A DNA stretch of 59,346 nucleotides from Candidatus Stahliibacteriota bacterium (GCA_030602565.1 JAUVZL010000010.1:1-59346); one strand, 5' to 3'. Numbered from the stretch's first letter, positions 6,930-16,800 are shown. The notes: generated by a model not told the origin, from the sequence alone. Program-made: numbers and translations.

Positions 6930-8288
6930 ATGGTAATAAATAACACCTTTTCCAATGATAACCTAAATCGATGGGAACAACTGAGAGTTGTAATTGATAG
7001 TGAAGTTGGTATAATAAAACAGTTACTACCAGGGATACTGGCACCAGGAGATCCACCTATATTCTCTTATGCTGGAGTAATGGCCAATACAAAGGCTTAT
7101 GGTTCGCAGCAATGCAATCAACGAAATGGTGGCGCGGGGTTCTCAGATATTCAAGCTAAAGTTTCAGCGGTAGGAGAGTGTTTGGAAAGGTATTGTGCGG
7201 CCTTTTACGAACCCAATAAACTCGTGTTTGCCTCTTGGAAAGATTTAGGAAAAGAAGCTGTTCATCCGTCAGAGTGGTGTTTATTTAATCAAAAACAATA
7301 TAAATTATTCAAATCCTTAGGATATAATTATGAACCGTTTACTGAAACTACAAAAGTTCGTTGGATTGAAGGTTGGTCATTGACCAAAGAACAGCCAAAA
7401 TTCGTTCCTTCACAGATGGTCTATATTCCTTATCGTAGAATCGAAAAAGAAGCTATTATCAGTCCTTCCATCTCGACCGGCATGGCCTTTGGATGTTCTT
7501 GGACTGAAGCGTTATGTTATGGTCTATATGAACATTTTGAGAGAGACGCCTTTTCTCTCTGGTGGCTATGGAGATTATCAGTTCCGAATATAGACATTAA
7601 TAATTCAGATATAACACGCCTATGTAAATTATTTTCTCCAATTATTTCAAAAATTTGGATAAAATACCTAACCTTAGATTTTAAAATCCATATTATTGGA
7701 GTTTTTGGTTTAGGCAAAATTAAAACGACCTCAGGTGAAAGGAAAACGACAATTATAATGGGGTCATCAGCTCGGCTTAATCCAATCAACGCACTATATA
7801 AAACATTTTTAGAGATGGGACAGGCAGCACCATTCTATCGCCATCTTCTTGATAGAAACCCTACAAAAAAATTTGAAGATGATCTAAAAAACCTGTGGGA
7901 TTTTGACGATCATCCTTATTACTGGTTAATGAATACAGATAAGATAATTTCAAAACTAAAATTTCTGAATAATGGTGATCAAATACGAATGGAATCTCTT
8001 TCTAATTTTGACAAAGGTAACAATTTAGATAATGTTAATTACATGTTGGGTTTGTTAAAGGAAAAGAATTTAGAAGCTATTGCAGTAGATTTAACAACCC
8101 CTGATGTGGAATCTATTGGTGGTAAGGTATGTAAAGTGCTTATTCCATCATTTCAGCCTTTGGAAGGAGCACATCTTTTAAGACACTTAGGTGGAGAAAG
8201 ATTATTGAATGTACCTGTCCAACTTGGTTTTTTCCCTGAAACTCCTGGGTTTAATTGTCTCAATCCATTACCCCATCCTTCTGCTTAA
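6930..8288 (+). CDS. YcaO-domain cyclodehydratase (SagD-like)
   Basis: A 452-aa ATP-dependent enzyme that converts Cys (or Ser/Thr) in the core into azolines. Diagnostic segments are GGAGFSDIQAKVSAVGECLERY (E83, E86, R87 in the ATP/Mg site) and WTEALCYGLYEHFERDAF around residues 191-207. It ends NPLPHPSA, so the conserved C-terminal PxPxP of azoline-forming YcaO proteins is present (PLPHP, 446-450). It lies between its partner ThiF-like protein and the dehydrogenase, in a single operon. Length is normal for the family. Confidence 0.92.
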   Translation: MVINNTFSNDNLNRWEQLRVVIDSEVGIIKQLLPGILAPGDPPIFSYAGVMANTKAYGSQQCNQRNGGAGFSDIQAKVSAVGECLERYCAAFYEPNKLVFASWKDLGKEAVHPSEWCLFNQKQYKLFKSLGYNYEPFTETTKVRWIEGWSLTKEQPKFVPSQMVYIPYRRIEKEAIISPSISTGMAFGCSWTEALCYGLYEHFERDAFSLWWLWRLSVPNIDINNSDITRLCKLFSPIISKIWIKYLTLDFKIHIIGVFGLGKIKTTSGERKTTIIMGSSARLNPINALYKTFLEMGQAAPFYRHLLDRNPTKKFEDDLKNLWDFDDHPYYWLMNTDKIISKLKFLNNGDQIRMESLSNFDKGNNLDNVNYMLGLLKEKNLEAIAVDLTTPDVESIGGKVCKVLIPSFQPLEGAHLLRHLGGERLLNVPVQLGFFPETPGFNCLNPLPHPSA

Positions 8289-8301
8289 GGAGATTTGAAA
8301 A

Positions 8302-9198
8302 ATGAGATATCTAAAAATTGAAGAATATGAAAAGTTACTTAGAGATATCCCGGATGATTTAGATGGCAAAATTGGTGAGTCTTTCTGGCAAAATACAAAA
8401 TTTACTTCAGTCCACGGTAGAATTTTGGGACTCCACATTGCCTATTTGAGTGGTGCCCCTTACTTTGTAAGAAGATTTTTCTTTCCTTTCAAGACTTACG
8501 AAGGAGTACCATCGTTTCCATTAGATATTCCATCACCTCCTGATGTTTCATTAGGAAAATCATTAGAAAAACGGCGCAGTCCTTCAAAAGGGGAGGATAC
8601 TATTATACCATTTCAGATCCTTTCTGCCATCCTTCATTATAGTTATGGAATTTCTGGAAAGAGATACCATAAAACAAAGAATGAATGGGGTAAGGAAACT
8701 GAGTTGATTCAATATATGAGACCTATCCCCTCAGCGGGTGGACTATACCCCTTAGAGATTTACGTCGCATCATTGAGAATAGCACAACTCAAACCAGCTA
8801 TTTATCATTATAACGCCTTTGATTCTCGCCTTGAGCAAATTTTTGGACCAATTCCACTTACCAGCATGGAAGGTAGATTAGAAAAAAAACTTCCTGGTGC
8901 ACGTCCCACTACTTGGTTAGCTTGCTTTTTTATCACAGCTATTCCAAAACGACAGGAGATTAAATATTTTTCGCGCGCCTATCGCTATATCTTGCAAGAA
9001 TCTGGCCATCTCGCCCAGAATATCTCGCTTATTGCCACTGCTTATGACTATGATATACTACCCATTGGGGGATATAATGAGGACGCTTTTACCGAAGAAC
9101 TTGCTTTCGGTTTTCCCGACGAGTTAATAGTTTACCCCCTTCTTTTAGCTAGACCATTAGATGAGACAAAAAATGAACATATTAAGAAAATGTTATGA
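8302..9198 (+). CDS. SagB-type FMN-dependent azoline dehydrogenase
   Basis: A 298-aa nitroreductase-fold protein that oxidises thiazolines to thiazoles with FMN. The motif MRPIPSAGGLYPLEIYV (about residues 138-154) is the SagB/ThcOx signature, and the C-terminal segment with QESGHLAQNISLIATAYDYDILPIGGYNED is also typical. AAGGAG lies 9 nt before the ATG. Its presence implies that the final product carries aromatic thiazoles. The 3' end overlaps the methyltransferase gene. Confidence 0.9.
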   Translation: MRYLKIEEYEKLLRDIPDDLDGKIGESFWQNTKFTSVHGRILGLHIAYLSGAPYFVRRFFFPFKTYEGVPSFPLDIPSPPDVSLGKSLEKRRSPSKGEDTIIPFQILSAILHYSYGISGKRYHKTKNEWGKETELIQYMRPIPSAGGLYPLEIYVASLRIAQLKPAIYHYNAFDSRLEQIFGPIPLTSMEGRLEKKLPGARPTTWLACFFITAIPKRQEIKYFSRAYRYILQESGHLAQNISLIATAYDYDILPIGGYNEDAFTEELAFGFPDELIVYPLLLARPLDETKNEHIKKML

Positions 9199-10024
9199 TT
9201 CAGCTGCCAGTTTTTATGGTCGCGGAAACGATCTTTTTTGGAAGAAAAGGTTTGATTGGCTCCGAAAGACTATTAAAAATACCTTAGAGATTACTGAGAT
9301 TCCTGTGGAACCGAATGCCTCTATTTTAGACCTCGGGTGTGGTACAGGTATTGCCTCTGAAGAATTTTTTAAACTCTACCCGCAGACTGAGGAAATAGTT
9401 GGGATTGATTTGAGTCCTAAGATGGGTGAAGAAGCTAAGAAAATTTTAGGTGATAAATTCATATTTTATGAAGGCGATTATACTAAAGATTCTTTATGGC
9501 AAACTATGTCTAAAAAATTTCAGGGTGTTCTTGCCTTCTATACTTTCCATTGGATACCTCTAAATAATTATTCTGCAATCATCCAACATATCCATAAAAT
9601 TCTTAAAGACCGAGGTTGGGTGATAGGTATAGCAATGGGGCAAAAGGAATTAGGTGGTATTTTTGATGATATGATTGCAGAACTTCTTCAGATTTATCTT
9701 CCGCCCAAACAAGTATCTAAAATTTTAAGTCAATGGAATCCAAGGGATGTATCAGAGATTGAAGAAGCTTTTAAAAAGAGTGGTTTCTCGTATTCTCGTA
9801 TCACTTCACTGAGATACTCAATTTCAGTTCAGAGATACAAAGATCTTATATCAATAATACTTTATCAATACAATTTTTGGTTAGCCGGTTTAGATCCCAC
9901 CTTATTCCCTTTAGTTCACGAGAAATTGATGCAATTCGTCAAAAATGATGCAAGATTTCTTGAGAAAGATGGTAAAATACAGGTACCACATCATTTGATA
10001 GTTTTTGAAGCGCATAAGGTATGA
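9161..10024 (+). CDS. class I SAM-dependent methyltransferase, RiPP tailoring
   Basis: A 287-aa methyltransferase with motif I LDLGCGTG (about residues 50-58) and a post-I GIDLSPKM. It probably methylates the modified peptide; in plantazolicin-type pathways a methyltransferase acts on the N-terminus after leader removal, but the target here is unknown. The start is either 9161 or 9173 (MNILRK); both overlap the end of the dehydrogenase gene (38 or 26 nt), so translation is coupled. The next gene overlaps its stop by 4 nt (ATGA). A housekeeping role (biotin or ubiquinone type) is less likely given the context. Confidence 0.75.
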   Translation: MRQKMNILRKCYDSAASFYGRGNDLFWKKRFDWLRKTIKNTLEITEIPVEPNASILDLGCGTGIASEEFFKLYPQTEEIVGIDLSPKMGEEAKKILGDKFIFYEGDYTKDSLWQTMSKKFQGVLAFYTFHWIPLNNYSAIIQHIHKILKDRGWVIGIAMGQKELGGIFDDMIAELLQIYLPPKQVSKILSQWNPRDVSEIEEAFKKSGFSYSRITSLRYSISVQRYKDLISIILYQYNFWLAGLDPTLFPLVHEKLMQFVKNDARFLEKDGKIQVPHHLIVFEAHKV

Positions 10025-11139
10025 AACAAGGTTTTTGGACATTAAAGGAAGCAACAAATTTTGGTGTTAAGAAATACAACGATAAAAAGAATTCTTATCT
10101 CTTATGGGAAAAAATAGAAGGTCCTTACTACTTAATCAATGAAGGGGTTTTAAATTTACTTAAAGATTTGCGCAAATCTCTTACTACTTCCGCACTATAT
10201 GATAACATGAAAAAATACGGGATTGATCAGGATAAAGAAACTGAGGTCTTAGCTACTTTAGAAAAAATGGGGGTTATTGTATATACTAATTCTCCTTCAA
10301 AAAATTATGGTAATCTACAATTTTACGAAACAAAATCTAATATAAAAAGCCAAGTTTGGTTTAGATTCTTTAAATTTATTTGTCTTGGATTATTTATTTT
10401 TGTTTTTGTCCACCTTTTTTATCTTTTTATGACAAAATTCTCACTACTTAAGGGCGTAGGTCGGGCACCAACCCTTGAAGACTATCTCTTCTTTTTTCTT
10501 TATACTTTAATCTTTACTACTCTGCACGAAATAGCACATGGTGTGGTACATTATCTATTTACCGAAAAATTACCAAAACCTATATCTTTAAAACCTATGG
10601 GTAAGCTATTTTTTCTACCAGTTCCAAAGGTCAATTTAAATATAACCTATTTGTTAGACTCACGCGCACAGCGAATAGCGATATTAGGTGCCGGACTTTT
10701 TGTTGATTTTCTTGTTATTTGGTTCTCTTTTGTAATGGTGAATCTCACCGGTCAGGCGCCACTCTGGGTCTATTTAACGTGGCTCTCTTCTATTTCGTTT
10801 ACACTCAACCTTATTCCTTTATGGAATTCGGATGGATACTACATATTGAGTGAGGTTTTAAAAATTCCCAATTTGAATTTTTATGCCAGAGATGCCCTTC
10901 GAAAATTTTTCAAGAAGAAAAGAACTTATTCTACTGGTTTAATACTATATGGTGCAGCTAAACTTTTCTTTGAATTCTCATTCTTTGTAGTCTATTTAGT
11001 GTTACTATACAAACTTTCGAGTTTGGCTGGTAAAGTTGGCCGTCAGTTCTTTTTTGGGGTTTTTATTCTTGTATTCCTATGGAAATTTATTAAAGCATTT
11101 TTGAAGAAGCTGAAAAGTAAAAGGGAAAGGAGGCAATAA
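10021..11139 (+). CDS. M50-type membrane metalloprotease with PqqD-like N-terminus
   Basis: A 372-aa polytopic protein. Residues 1-95 form a PqqD-like helical winged domain. Hydrophobic segments begin near residue 115. The zinc site is HEIAH (169-173), and the third-ligand motif N263xxP266 ... D271-G272 (LNLIPLWNSDGYY) matches site-2 proteases. In the streptolysin S pathway the membrane protease SagE (CAAX family) is the presumed leader peptidase; this M50 protein may take that role or act in export. A PqqD-like domain would let it grip the leader. It overlaps both neighbours by a few nt, so it is coupled to them. Confidence 0.8.
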   Translation: MKQGFWTLKEATNFGVKKYNDKKNSYLLWEKIEGPYYLINEGVLNLLKDLRKSLTTSALYDNMKKYGIDQDKETEVLATLEKMGVIVYTNSPSKNYGNLQFYETKSNIKSQVWFRFFKFICLGLFIFVFVHLFYLFMTKFSLLKGVGRAPTLEDYLFFFLYTLIFTTLHEIAHGVVHYLFTEKLPKPISLKPMGKLFFLPVPKVNLNITYLLDSRAQRIAILGAGLFVDFLVIWFSFVMVNLTGQAPLWVYLTWLSSISFTLNLIPLWNSDGYYILSEVLKIPNLNFYARDALRKFFKKKRTYSTGLILYGAAKLFFEFSFFVVYLVLLYKLSSLAGKVGRQFFFGVFILVFLWKFIKAFLKKLKSKRERRQ

Positions 11140-13490
11140 TGGGTTTTCTTGGTTTTTTCTTGGTATGTGCTACGTTATTAAGGAACGTTTCCTATTTGGA
11201 TATTCAACAGGGTCATATTAAGACTGCTGATATCATTATTGAAAAGGAGATCATCGAAAAAATCACTTTACCAAACAAGTCTCGTGTGAAGGGCAATGAT
11301 TTCGTAATTGACGCCACTGGGTATTATCTAATGCCATCAGTTATTGATCTTGGAATTTTTAGAGATGGCAATCCCGGTGGAAATATCTGGGTCAATGAAT
11401 TTTCAGAGGAAAATCGGAAAAAAAGTGAAGCTGCATTGACATATTTTGGTGTCAATACAATTGGAGTTGTGGGAACCATTGCGGATTCTTCTTCAAATTT
11501 GAATATATACACAATTGGACCCTGGGTTCGAATTTCATCATCTACGAAGATTACACCTTATGAATTCGAAAAGTGGAACCCACATATCTTTGATATCTAT
11601 AATATAGAAACTACCGATGATGTAAATATCCTAATCAACGATTTGAAAAGGACAAGACCGATTGGCGTCATATTTGTTCTGCCAGAAGATACTGATTTTT
11701 CCAATAAAGAACTCAACATACTGAAGAGATTACGCACACAACTTACTGTAAATGATTTCCTCATTTTTGGTCTCTGCTATTCGCGCGTAACAAATGAAGT
11801 ATTCGATATTGTAAAACCTGATGTTTTAATCGGCTGGTTGCCTGAAGCTATGCATGATGGAATTAGGTATGAAATGCCTTTATTCTTAGAACCAATTCCC
11901 CTTCCTGAAAAGCTAATCCCTTATTCATGTCTTCAATCTCTTCACGTATCTTTTGCCTTTTCTAAAGTCGGTATCACCATGGAAGCCGAGAAGATTGTGC
12001 ATGATCTAACAACACATAATGTAGAAGTCCTACGGACACGCCCATCCAAAAATCTCCTTTTAGGTAGTATGTCTGGTTTTGCACAAATATTTTATGGCCA
12101 CGGCACACTGCATAGTCTGAATAAATTTGTTGAAGCGGGTTTTAGTAGATTGGAAGCTATTCGAATTGTAACACTCAATGCATCAAATTTCATCGGAAAA
12201 GAAACAAATGTAATACGTGCAGGTGATGAAGCGTCTTTTGTTCTTCTTGAAGGAAATCCTCTGAATGATTTGGCTGTTTTGGCTGAACCGATTGCACTAT
12301 TTAAAAAAGGCAAGCTGATTCTACCGAACCGTATTCAGTTTGAGGTTGATTCTCTAAGTCCTTCTCCGTTACCATATGGTAAATCACTACTGATAACAAA
12401 TTTTGCGAAAGATATAACAACATGGGGTACTATGTGGAATAATAGCCCTTTGGATTTTGGGCTCGATGGCATATGGAAACAAAATTGTCTAACTGGGGAA
12501 AAGGCTGAATCCCGCAATGAAATGTGGGTGAAGGGTGGTGTAATAAACCTGGAATCTACCCTGGACTCGGGCTGGGATTTATCACCTTATGCAAGTTTAC
12601 AACTCGAATTCGAAGAAATCAGTACTCCTTGCAGCCTTTTCCTTCTTAATAAAGCGGCATATACAACGGAAAGTCCTGGGGTCTTAATTACTCCTAACCT
12701 CACTGCAATTTCTATCGCTTTAGTTCCACCATATTCCAGATTTGTTCAAGGACTACTTATAAAACCTTTAGGCATTGGGAAAGGTATTTACTCTATTAGT
12801 CTAAGAAAGTTAACTTTGATTCCGGGAGATGATTTTGAAACAAAATATTTAGATAACCTATGGAAAAGAATTGAACATGGTGTATTTTTAGGTGATACTT
12901 CTTTTCTCTGGGAAACAAGAGCTCAAATTTTACTTGCCTTGAAAGCTCACCCTAGCTCAAAAATTCGGTTACTCTATGGTTATGTGAATTATCGTTTAGC
13001 TACTATCTTAAAGGATGATAACCGCAAAGGGAAATTGATTGATGCAGCGCTAAAGCTGCTTTCAAAAGATCAAGGTATTGAAATACAGATCCTTGAATAT
13101 GCACTTTTGGGAATGCAAGCAGGATTAAATCCGCTAAAGGCGATTATAACAGGAAAACGCATTAATAAGCTTGCTGATTATCTACGTCAAAATGGAGCAA
13201 CTAATCCCCGTGCCCATCTTGTTCTTGGCCTTTCAAAGCTTTTCACACCTCAAATGTTTGGCGGCAATATTGAAAAGGCAATAGACCACTTCGAAGAAAG
13301 TGTCTCCCTCTTCAGGAATGAAGGACAATCATCATCTTCTGGCAATTGGGGTTATGCCGACGCATTGGTTTTTCTTTCCGAAGCATACAAGAAATCGGGA
13401 CAAAAATCCGAGGCGCGTAAAATCCTCAATGAACTTGTGCTCATTTTCCCGTATTATACTTACGGGCAAATTAAACTATTAGGGTTATGA
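11139..13490 (+). CDS. amidohydrolase-like pseudoenzyme with C-terminal TPR-like repeats
   Basis: A 783-aa protein with an N-terminal hydrophobic stretch (GFLGFFLVCATLL), probably a signal peptide or anchor. It then follows the imidazolonepropionase/dipeptidase-like amidohydrolase plan: LLRNVSYLDIQQGHIKTADIIIEK at the start and ASNFIGKETNVIRAGDEASFVLLEGNPL near residue 370. The metal-binding HxH expected after the first strand is replaced (MPSVIDLGIF), and the catalytic Asp expected at YGHGTLHSLNKF is missing, so it is probably not a hydrolase. Residues 410-560 form an uncharacterised beta-rich region and 590-783 hold helical repeats ending in a TPR-like pair. It may bind the peptide or scaffold its enzymes. 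I know of no named RiPP role for such a fusion. Confidence 0.65.
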   Translation: MGFLGFFLVCATLLRNVSYLDIQQGHIKTADIIIEKEIIEKITLPNKSRVKGNDFVIDATGYYLMPSVIDLGIFRDGNPGGNIWVNEFSEENRKKSEAALTYFGVNTIGVVGTIADSSSNLNIYTIGPWVRISSSTKITPYEFEKWNPHIFDIYNIETTDDVNILINDLKRTRPIGVIFVLPEDTDFSNKELNILKRLRTQLTVNDFLIFGLCYSRVTNEVFDIVKPDVLIGWLPEAMHDGIRYEMPLFLEPIPLPEKLIPYSCLQSLHVSFAFSKVGITMEAEKIVHDLTTHNVEVLRTRPSKNLLLGSMSGFAQIFYGHGTLHSLNKFVEAGFSRLEAIRIVTLNASNFIGKETNVIRAGDEASFVLLEGNPLNDLAVLAEPIALFKKGKLILPNRIQFEVDSLSPSPLPYGKSLLITNFAKDITTWGTMWNNSPLDFGLDGIWKQNCLTGEKAESRNEMWVKGGVINLESTLDSGWDLSPYASLQLEFEEISTPCSLFLLNKAAYTTESPGVLITPNLTAISIALVPPYSRFVQGLLIKPLGIGKGIYSISLRKLTLIPGDDFETKYLDNLWKRIEHGVFLGDTSFLWETRAQILLALKAHPSSKIRLLYGYVNYRLATILKDDNRKGKLIDAALKLLSKDQGIEIQILEYALLGMQAGLNPLKAIITGKRINKLADYLRQNGATNPRAHLVLGLSKLFTPQMFGGNIEKAIDHFEESVSLFRNEGQSSSSGNWGYADALVFLSEAYKKSGQKSEARKILNELVLIFPYYTYGQIKLLGL

Positions 13491-15496
13491 GTGTTTTGAT
13501 TGCGTTAGTATTTGTGATTACTACGTATACTGTTAGAGGAGTAGTAAAAGACAACTACGGATGTTCATTACCATGGGCATCTATTTTAGTAGTTGGGGTT
13601 CCTCTTGGTACATCAACCAATAAGAGCGGCAATTTTTCGATTGAGATTCCTGATTCAATCGAAAATGGAATATTGACTATTTCGTATATCGGCCATAAAG
13701 AGAAAGAAGTACCTTTCTCAAAAAACAATAGAACAATTGATGTGAAGTTAAAAGAAGAAGCTATTGGAATCGCAGCAGTTGACGTATCCGGAGATTATTC
13801 CATTTCTGGTACTGCCGGCATAAACACCTCTAAGACAAGTCTTAACCAGTTAGATATCTATAACACGCCAGGTGCGTCAGCTGATGTGTTTCTTACGCTA
13901 AAAACCTTACCTGCATTTTCCGGAAATCCAGATGTTACAAGTATAGCAATTCGAGGTGGTTCTCCTGATGAAGTTCTTGTTACGCTTAATGGTTTGCCTA
14001 TCAAACACCCATTTTACTATTACAATTCAACCGGTGGCCTTTTTTCAATAATTGACGAAAATAGCTTACAAAGTGTAGAAGCTTTTGCCGGCATCTTACC
14101 GCCAGCATATGGTGGGAAAATGTCTGGTGGTATTTTTCTTCAAAATCGGACTCTTTTAGAACCAGGTTTGTCATTAGGCCTTTCAATGGCTAATTGTTCT
14201 GTTGCTGCCACTTATCCTTCTATAGGAGGTATTTGGTTTTCTAAGTCATATTACGATTTATTGGCATACATGAATCATTCACAAAATGAGCTAAATGTTT
14301 ACCCTTCCTCGTGGTCGCTGCAAGGATCTCGCTATTCACAGTTTGATTCTTTCTATACGCTGCCGTTTTTCCTTTTCTCCAATTGTCATTCATCTATTCA
14401 TATGCAATCACTGGGCTATAAGACATTAGAAGATGCAGAAAAACACAGTGTTTTAGGAATTCTAAGCGGATGGATTGAACATCCATTGTCTATCGAGACA
14501 GTTCTTGGATACACTCATTACTCCTCATTTTTCGGCATTATGCCGATGTTTGAAAAAGAAATAAGGGAAGAAAATTTCTATTCAAAATTTTCTCTATCTT
14601 ATGACATTTCACAGAATTCGAGATTCATATTTGGGGGAGAGATCTATCCTCAGGAGATTTCAATACAAGGCTCTTTTGAAGAAGCAATTGGAGTTGAATT
14701 TTTTGAGGAAGAACATAGTCTTCTTCACTCAGCCATTTTCTTGGGACATAAATTTAGGTTTTCGGAAGTAAATGTCATATGTGGTTTTCGTCCTTTATTT
14801 TCGAGTAGCAAATTAAAGGAGTTTGACCCAAGGATTCTTATAGACATCGGTTTTAGTCAATCAAATCGGTTGCGCATTGGTGCAGGAAGAATGACCCAAT
14901 TGTTCTACTCGGATTCTATCAGTCACGCTGACCATGCCACAATAGGTATTGAAAAAAAGTTTGCCACTGGAAAGGGCACATTGGATAGCTATTACAAACG
15001 ATATGCTAATCAAAGTCAAGCAATTGGATTTGAAGGTCTAGTTCAATACAGAATGAGGAATACTAACTTCCAAATCGGTGGCTCATGGATGAAAACGCAG
15101 TCTGTTGATAAAATTCCTTTGGATAACGACATTCCTTTAAAATTGATCGGAGTCCTAAGCCTACCTTTAAAAAGATGGACAATAGGGTTTCATTGCTGCT
15201 GGAGCATTGGAAAACCATATACACCGCTTATTACAACGCAAGATAGTGCAGGGATTGCTATTCCAATTTGGGGTAAAGAGAATAGTGCTCGATTGCCAAA
15301 GATATTCAGGTTAGATGTAAGATTAACGCACCCGTTTGAAATTTGTAACCGGCCAGTGTTTTGGTATATGGCGATGTATAATCTTACGGATCATCAAAAT
15401 GTGGTAAGATATGTTCATTCTGACGATTACCAAAGACAAGAGCCGATTGTTTTCTTCCCCCGTATGATATTCGCTGGATTTGTTGTACATCTATAG
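13487..15496 (+). CDS. TonB-dependent outer-membrane receptor
   Basis: A 669-aa protein with a short signal sequence, a carboxypeptidase-regulatory-like beta-sandwich (TVRGVVKDNYGCSLPWASILVVG, residues 13-85), a plug domain (about 90-215, with TSIAIRGGSPDEVLVTLNGLPI and GGKMSGGIFLQN) and a barrel ending in aromatic residues (PRMIFAGFVVHL). It is somewhat short for the family. It overlaps the upstream gene by 4 nt, so it is part of the RiPP operon. A dedicated receptor suggests that the product, perhaps bound to metal, passes the outer membrane here. A TonB box is not evident by eye. Confidence 0.85.
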   Translation: MSVLIALVFVITTYTVRGVVKDNYGCSLPWASILVVGVPLGTSTNKSGNFSIEIPDSIENGILTISYIGHKEKEVPFSKNNRTIDVKLKEEAIGIAAVDVSGDYSISGTAGINTSKTSLNQLDIYNTPGASADVFLTLKTLPAFSGNPDVTSIAIRGGSPDEVLVTLNGLPIKHPFYYYNSTGGLFSIIDENSLQSVEAFAGILPPAYGGKMSGGIFLQNRTLLEPGLSLGLSMANCSVAATYPSIGGIWFSKSYYDLLAYMNHSQNELNVYPSSWSLQGSRYSQFDSFYTLPFFLFSNCHSSIHMQSLGYKTLEDAEKHSVLGILSGWIEHPLSIETVLGYTHYSSFFGIMPMFEKEIREENFYSKFSLSYDISQNSRFIFGGEIYPQEISIQGSFEEAIGVEFFEEEHSLLHSAIFLGHKFRFSEVNVICGFRPLFSSSKLKEFDPRILIDIGFSQSNRLRIGAGRMTQLFYSDSISHADHATIGIEKKFATGKGTLDSYYKRYANQSQAIGFEGLVQYRMRNTNFQIGGSWMKTQSVDKIPLDNDIPLKLIGVLSLPLKRWTIGFHCCWSIGKPYTPLITTQDSAGIAIPIWGKENSARLPKIFRLDVRLTHPFEICNRPVFWYMAMYNLTDHQNVVRYVHSDDYQRQEPIVFFPRMIFAGFVVHL

Positions 15497-15504
15497 GCAA
15501 ATAC

Positions 15505-16666
15505 ATGTGCGTTATGAATTTCTATGAGACAAAAGATTGGATATATGTGAAAATTGCAATCCTATCTTTAATTGCTGTTTTTGCGTGGACAGCAGAATGG
15601 AAGCCGAATACACCTCAGGAACTAAAAGTGGTCGTTCCGAGACTTGACACGCAACCTAACAAAGTAGATGGAGAACTAAATGACTCTTGTTGGTTAAATG
15701 CTGCAAGATTGGGTAATTTTACAGAATTTACGCCGAGAGAAAACTCCAAACCGGAAGTAGAAACTGAGGTCATGATAGGTTATGATAGTGAAAATCTTTA
15801 TATAGCCTGGATTTGTCATGAAAAGGATCCTTCAAAAATCATTGCTTCAGCTTGTCCACGGGATATGTTTTGGAGTGACGACAAAGTGATCATCCAACTT
15901 TATCCATTCAGGGATTCACCAAAAGGCTACTTCTTCGCAGTAAATCCATTAGGAATACAACAGGATGCTTATGAATACAAAAACGACATAGATATCACTT
16001 TTGATACAAAATGGAAAGCAGCGGCAAATATCTGTCACGACAAGTGGATAGTAGAAATGGCAATACCTTTCACAAGCATACGTTTCAAGGAATCGAAGGA
16101 ATAACACTGGAAAGTGCATTTTGCTCGTCACCGATCAAGGGTTCAGGAAATATATTCCTGGTCACCTCTTTCAAGAAGTACTCCTTCGGTCTACGAACAG
16201 GCTGGTGATCTTTTTATAAAAGACAGAGACTTACACAAGCGGATAAATGAGTTTTTGCCGTATGCTGTCATTTCGCGAACAACCAATTCAACCAAGCGAT
16301 TTTGATCGTGTTTTCCTATGGACATCAATTACCCCAGTCTATAGCGTCAAATTAGAATTTACTCTACAGAAATACGCTCTATATGACAAGGAAACCAAAG
16401 AAAAAATCCATGCCATGACAATGTTCAGAAGTAACATAAATTATCAATTAACTGATTGGCTATCCGCCAGAATTATCACTGATTATTGGAGCTATGCCGG
16501 TCACCATTCGATAGAAATGTACCCCTTAATATCTTTTCGCATAAATCCATTCAGTGGATTCTATATAGGCTCAACTCATACAATCGACAGGTTTGATGAA
16601 CCTTATGGATACCGTGAGAGCAAACGACAGGTTTTTGTTAAATTCAGTTACCTTATCGGAAATTAA
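15505..16666 (+). pseudogene. broken CBM9-like/DUF5916-type outer-membrane protein gene
   Basis: The 5' part (to 16104) encodes a signal sequence and a CBM9-like domain (VDGELNDSCWLNAARLGNF, then SDDKVIIQLYPFRDSP). The likely start is GTG 15547 (MKIAILSLIAVF). At 16102-16104 an in-frame TAA stands where related proteins usually have Gln in the SKEQ-W segment; the same frame then continues with family-typical text (ARHRSRVQEIYSWSPLSRS) to about 16210. The C-terminal barrel end reads on in another frame (16247-16666, DRVFLWTSITPVYSVKLEFTLQ to KFSYLIGN). Intact relatives run to about 700 aa or more; this locus could give about 385. So it has a nonsense change and a frameshift with a large internal deletion. 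Confidence 0.8.
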
Positions 16667-16739
16667 GGAAATCTTTATTTTTGCTAATTACTAAGGAGAA
16701 CATATAATAGATTAATCACCAAAATCACCCCCACCCTGA

Positions 16740-16799
16740 AATAAATTCAGGGCAGGCTCTTAATCCTCCCCGTCCCATGGGGCAGGGTATCTTACTTTC
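16740..16799. other. short hairpin cluster before the right repeat
   Basis: CCCTGAAATAAATTCAGGG and CCCCGTCCCATGGGG-type inverted repeats lie between the pseudogene and the right direct repeat. A related text (CAGGGCAGGCT near 33710) occurs elsewhere in the window, so this is dispersed intergenic repeat DNA. No gene is visible between 16667 and 16992. Confidence 0.5.
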
Positions 16800-16800
16800 A

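Noticed and set aside
16102..16300. First break of the CBM9/DUF5916 gene as a frameshift
   Set aside because: The family-like text after 16104 is in the same frame, so the first lesion is a stop codon; the frame changes only later, near 16210-16250.
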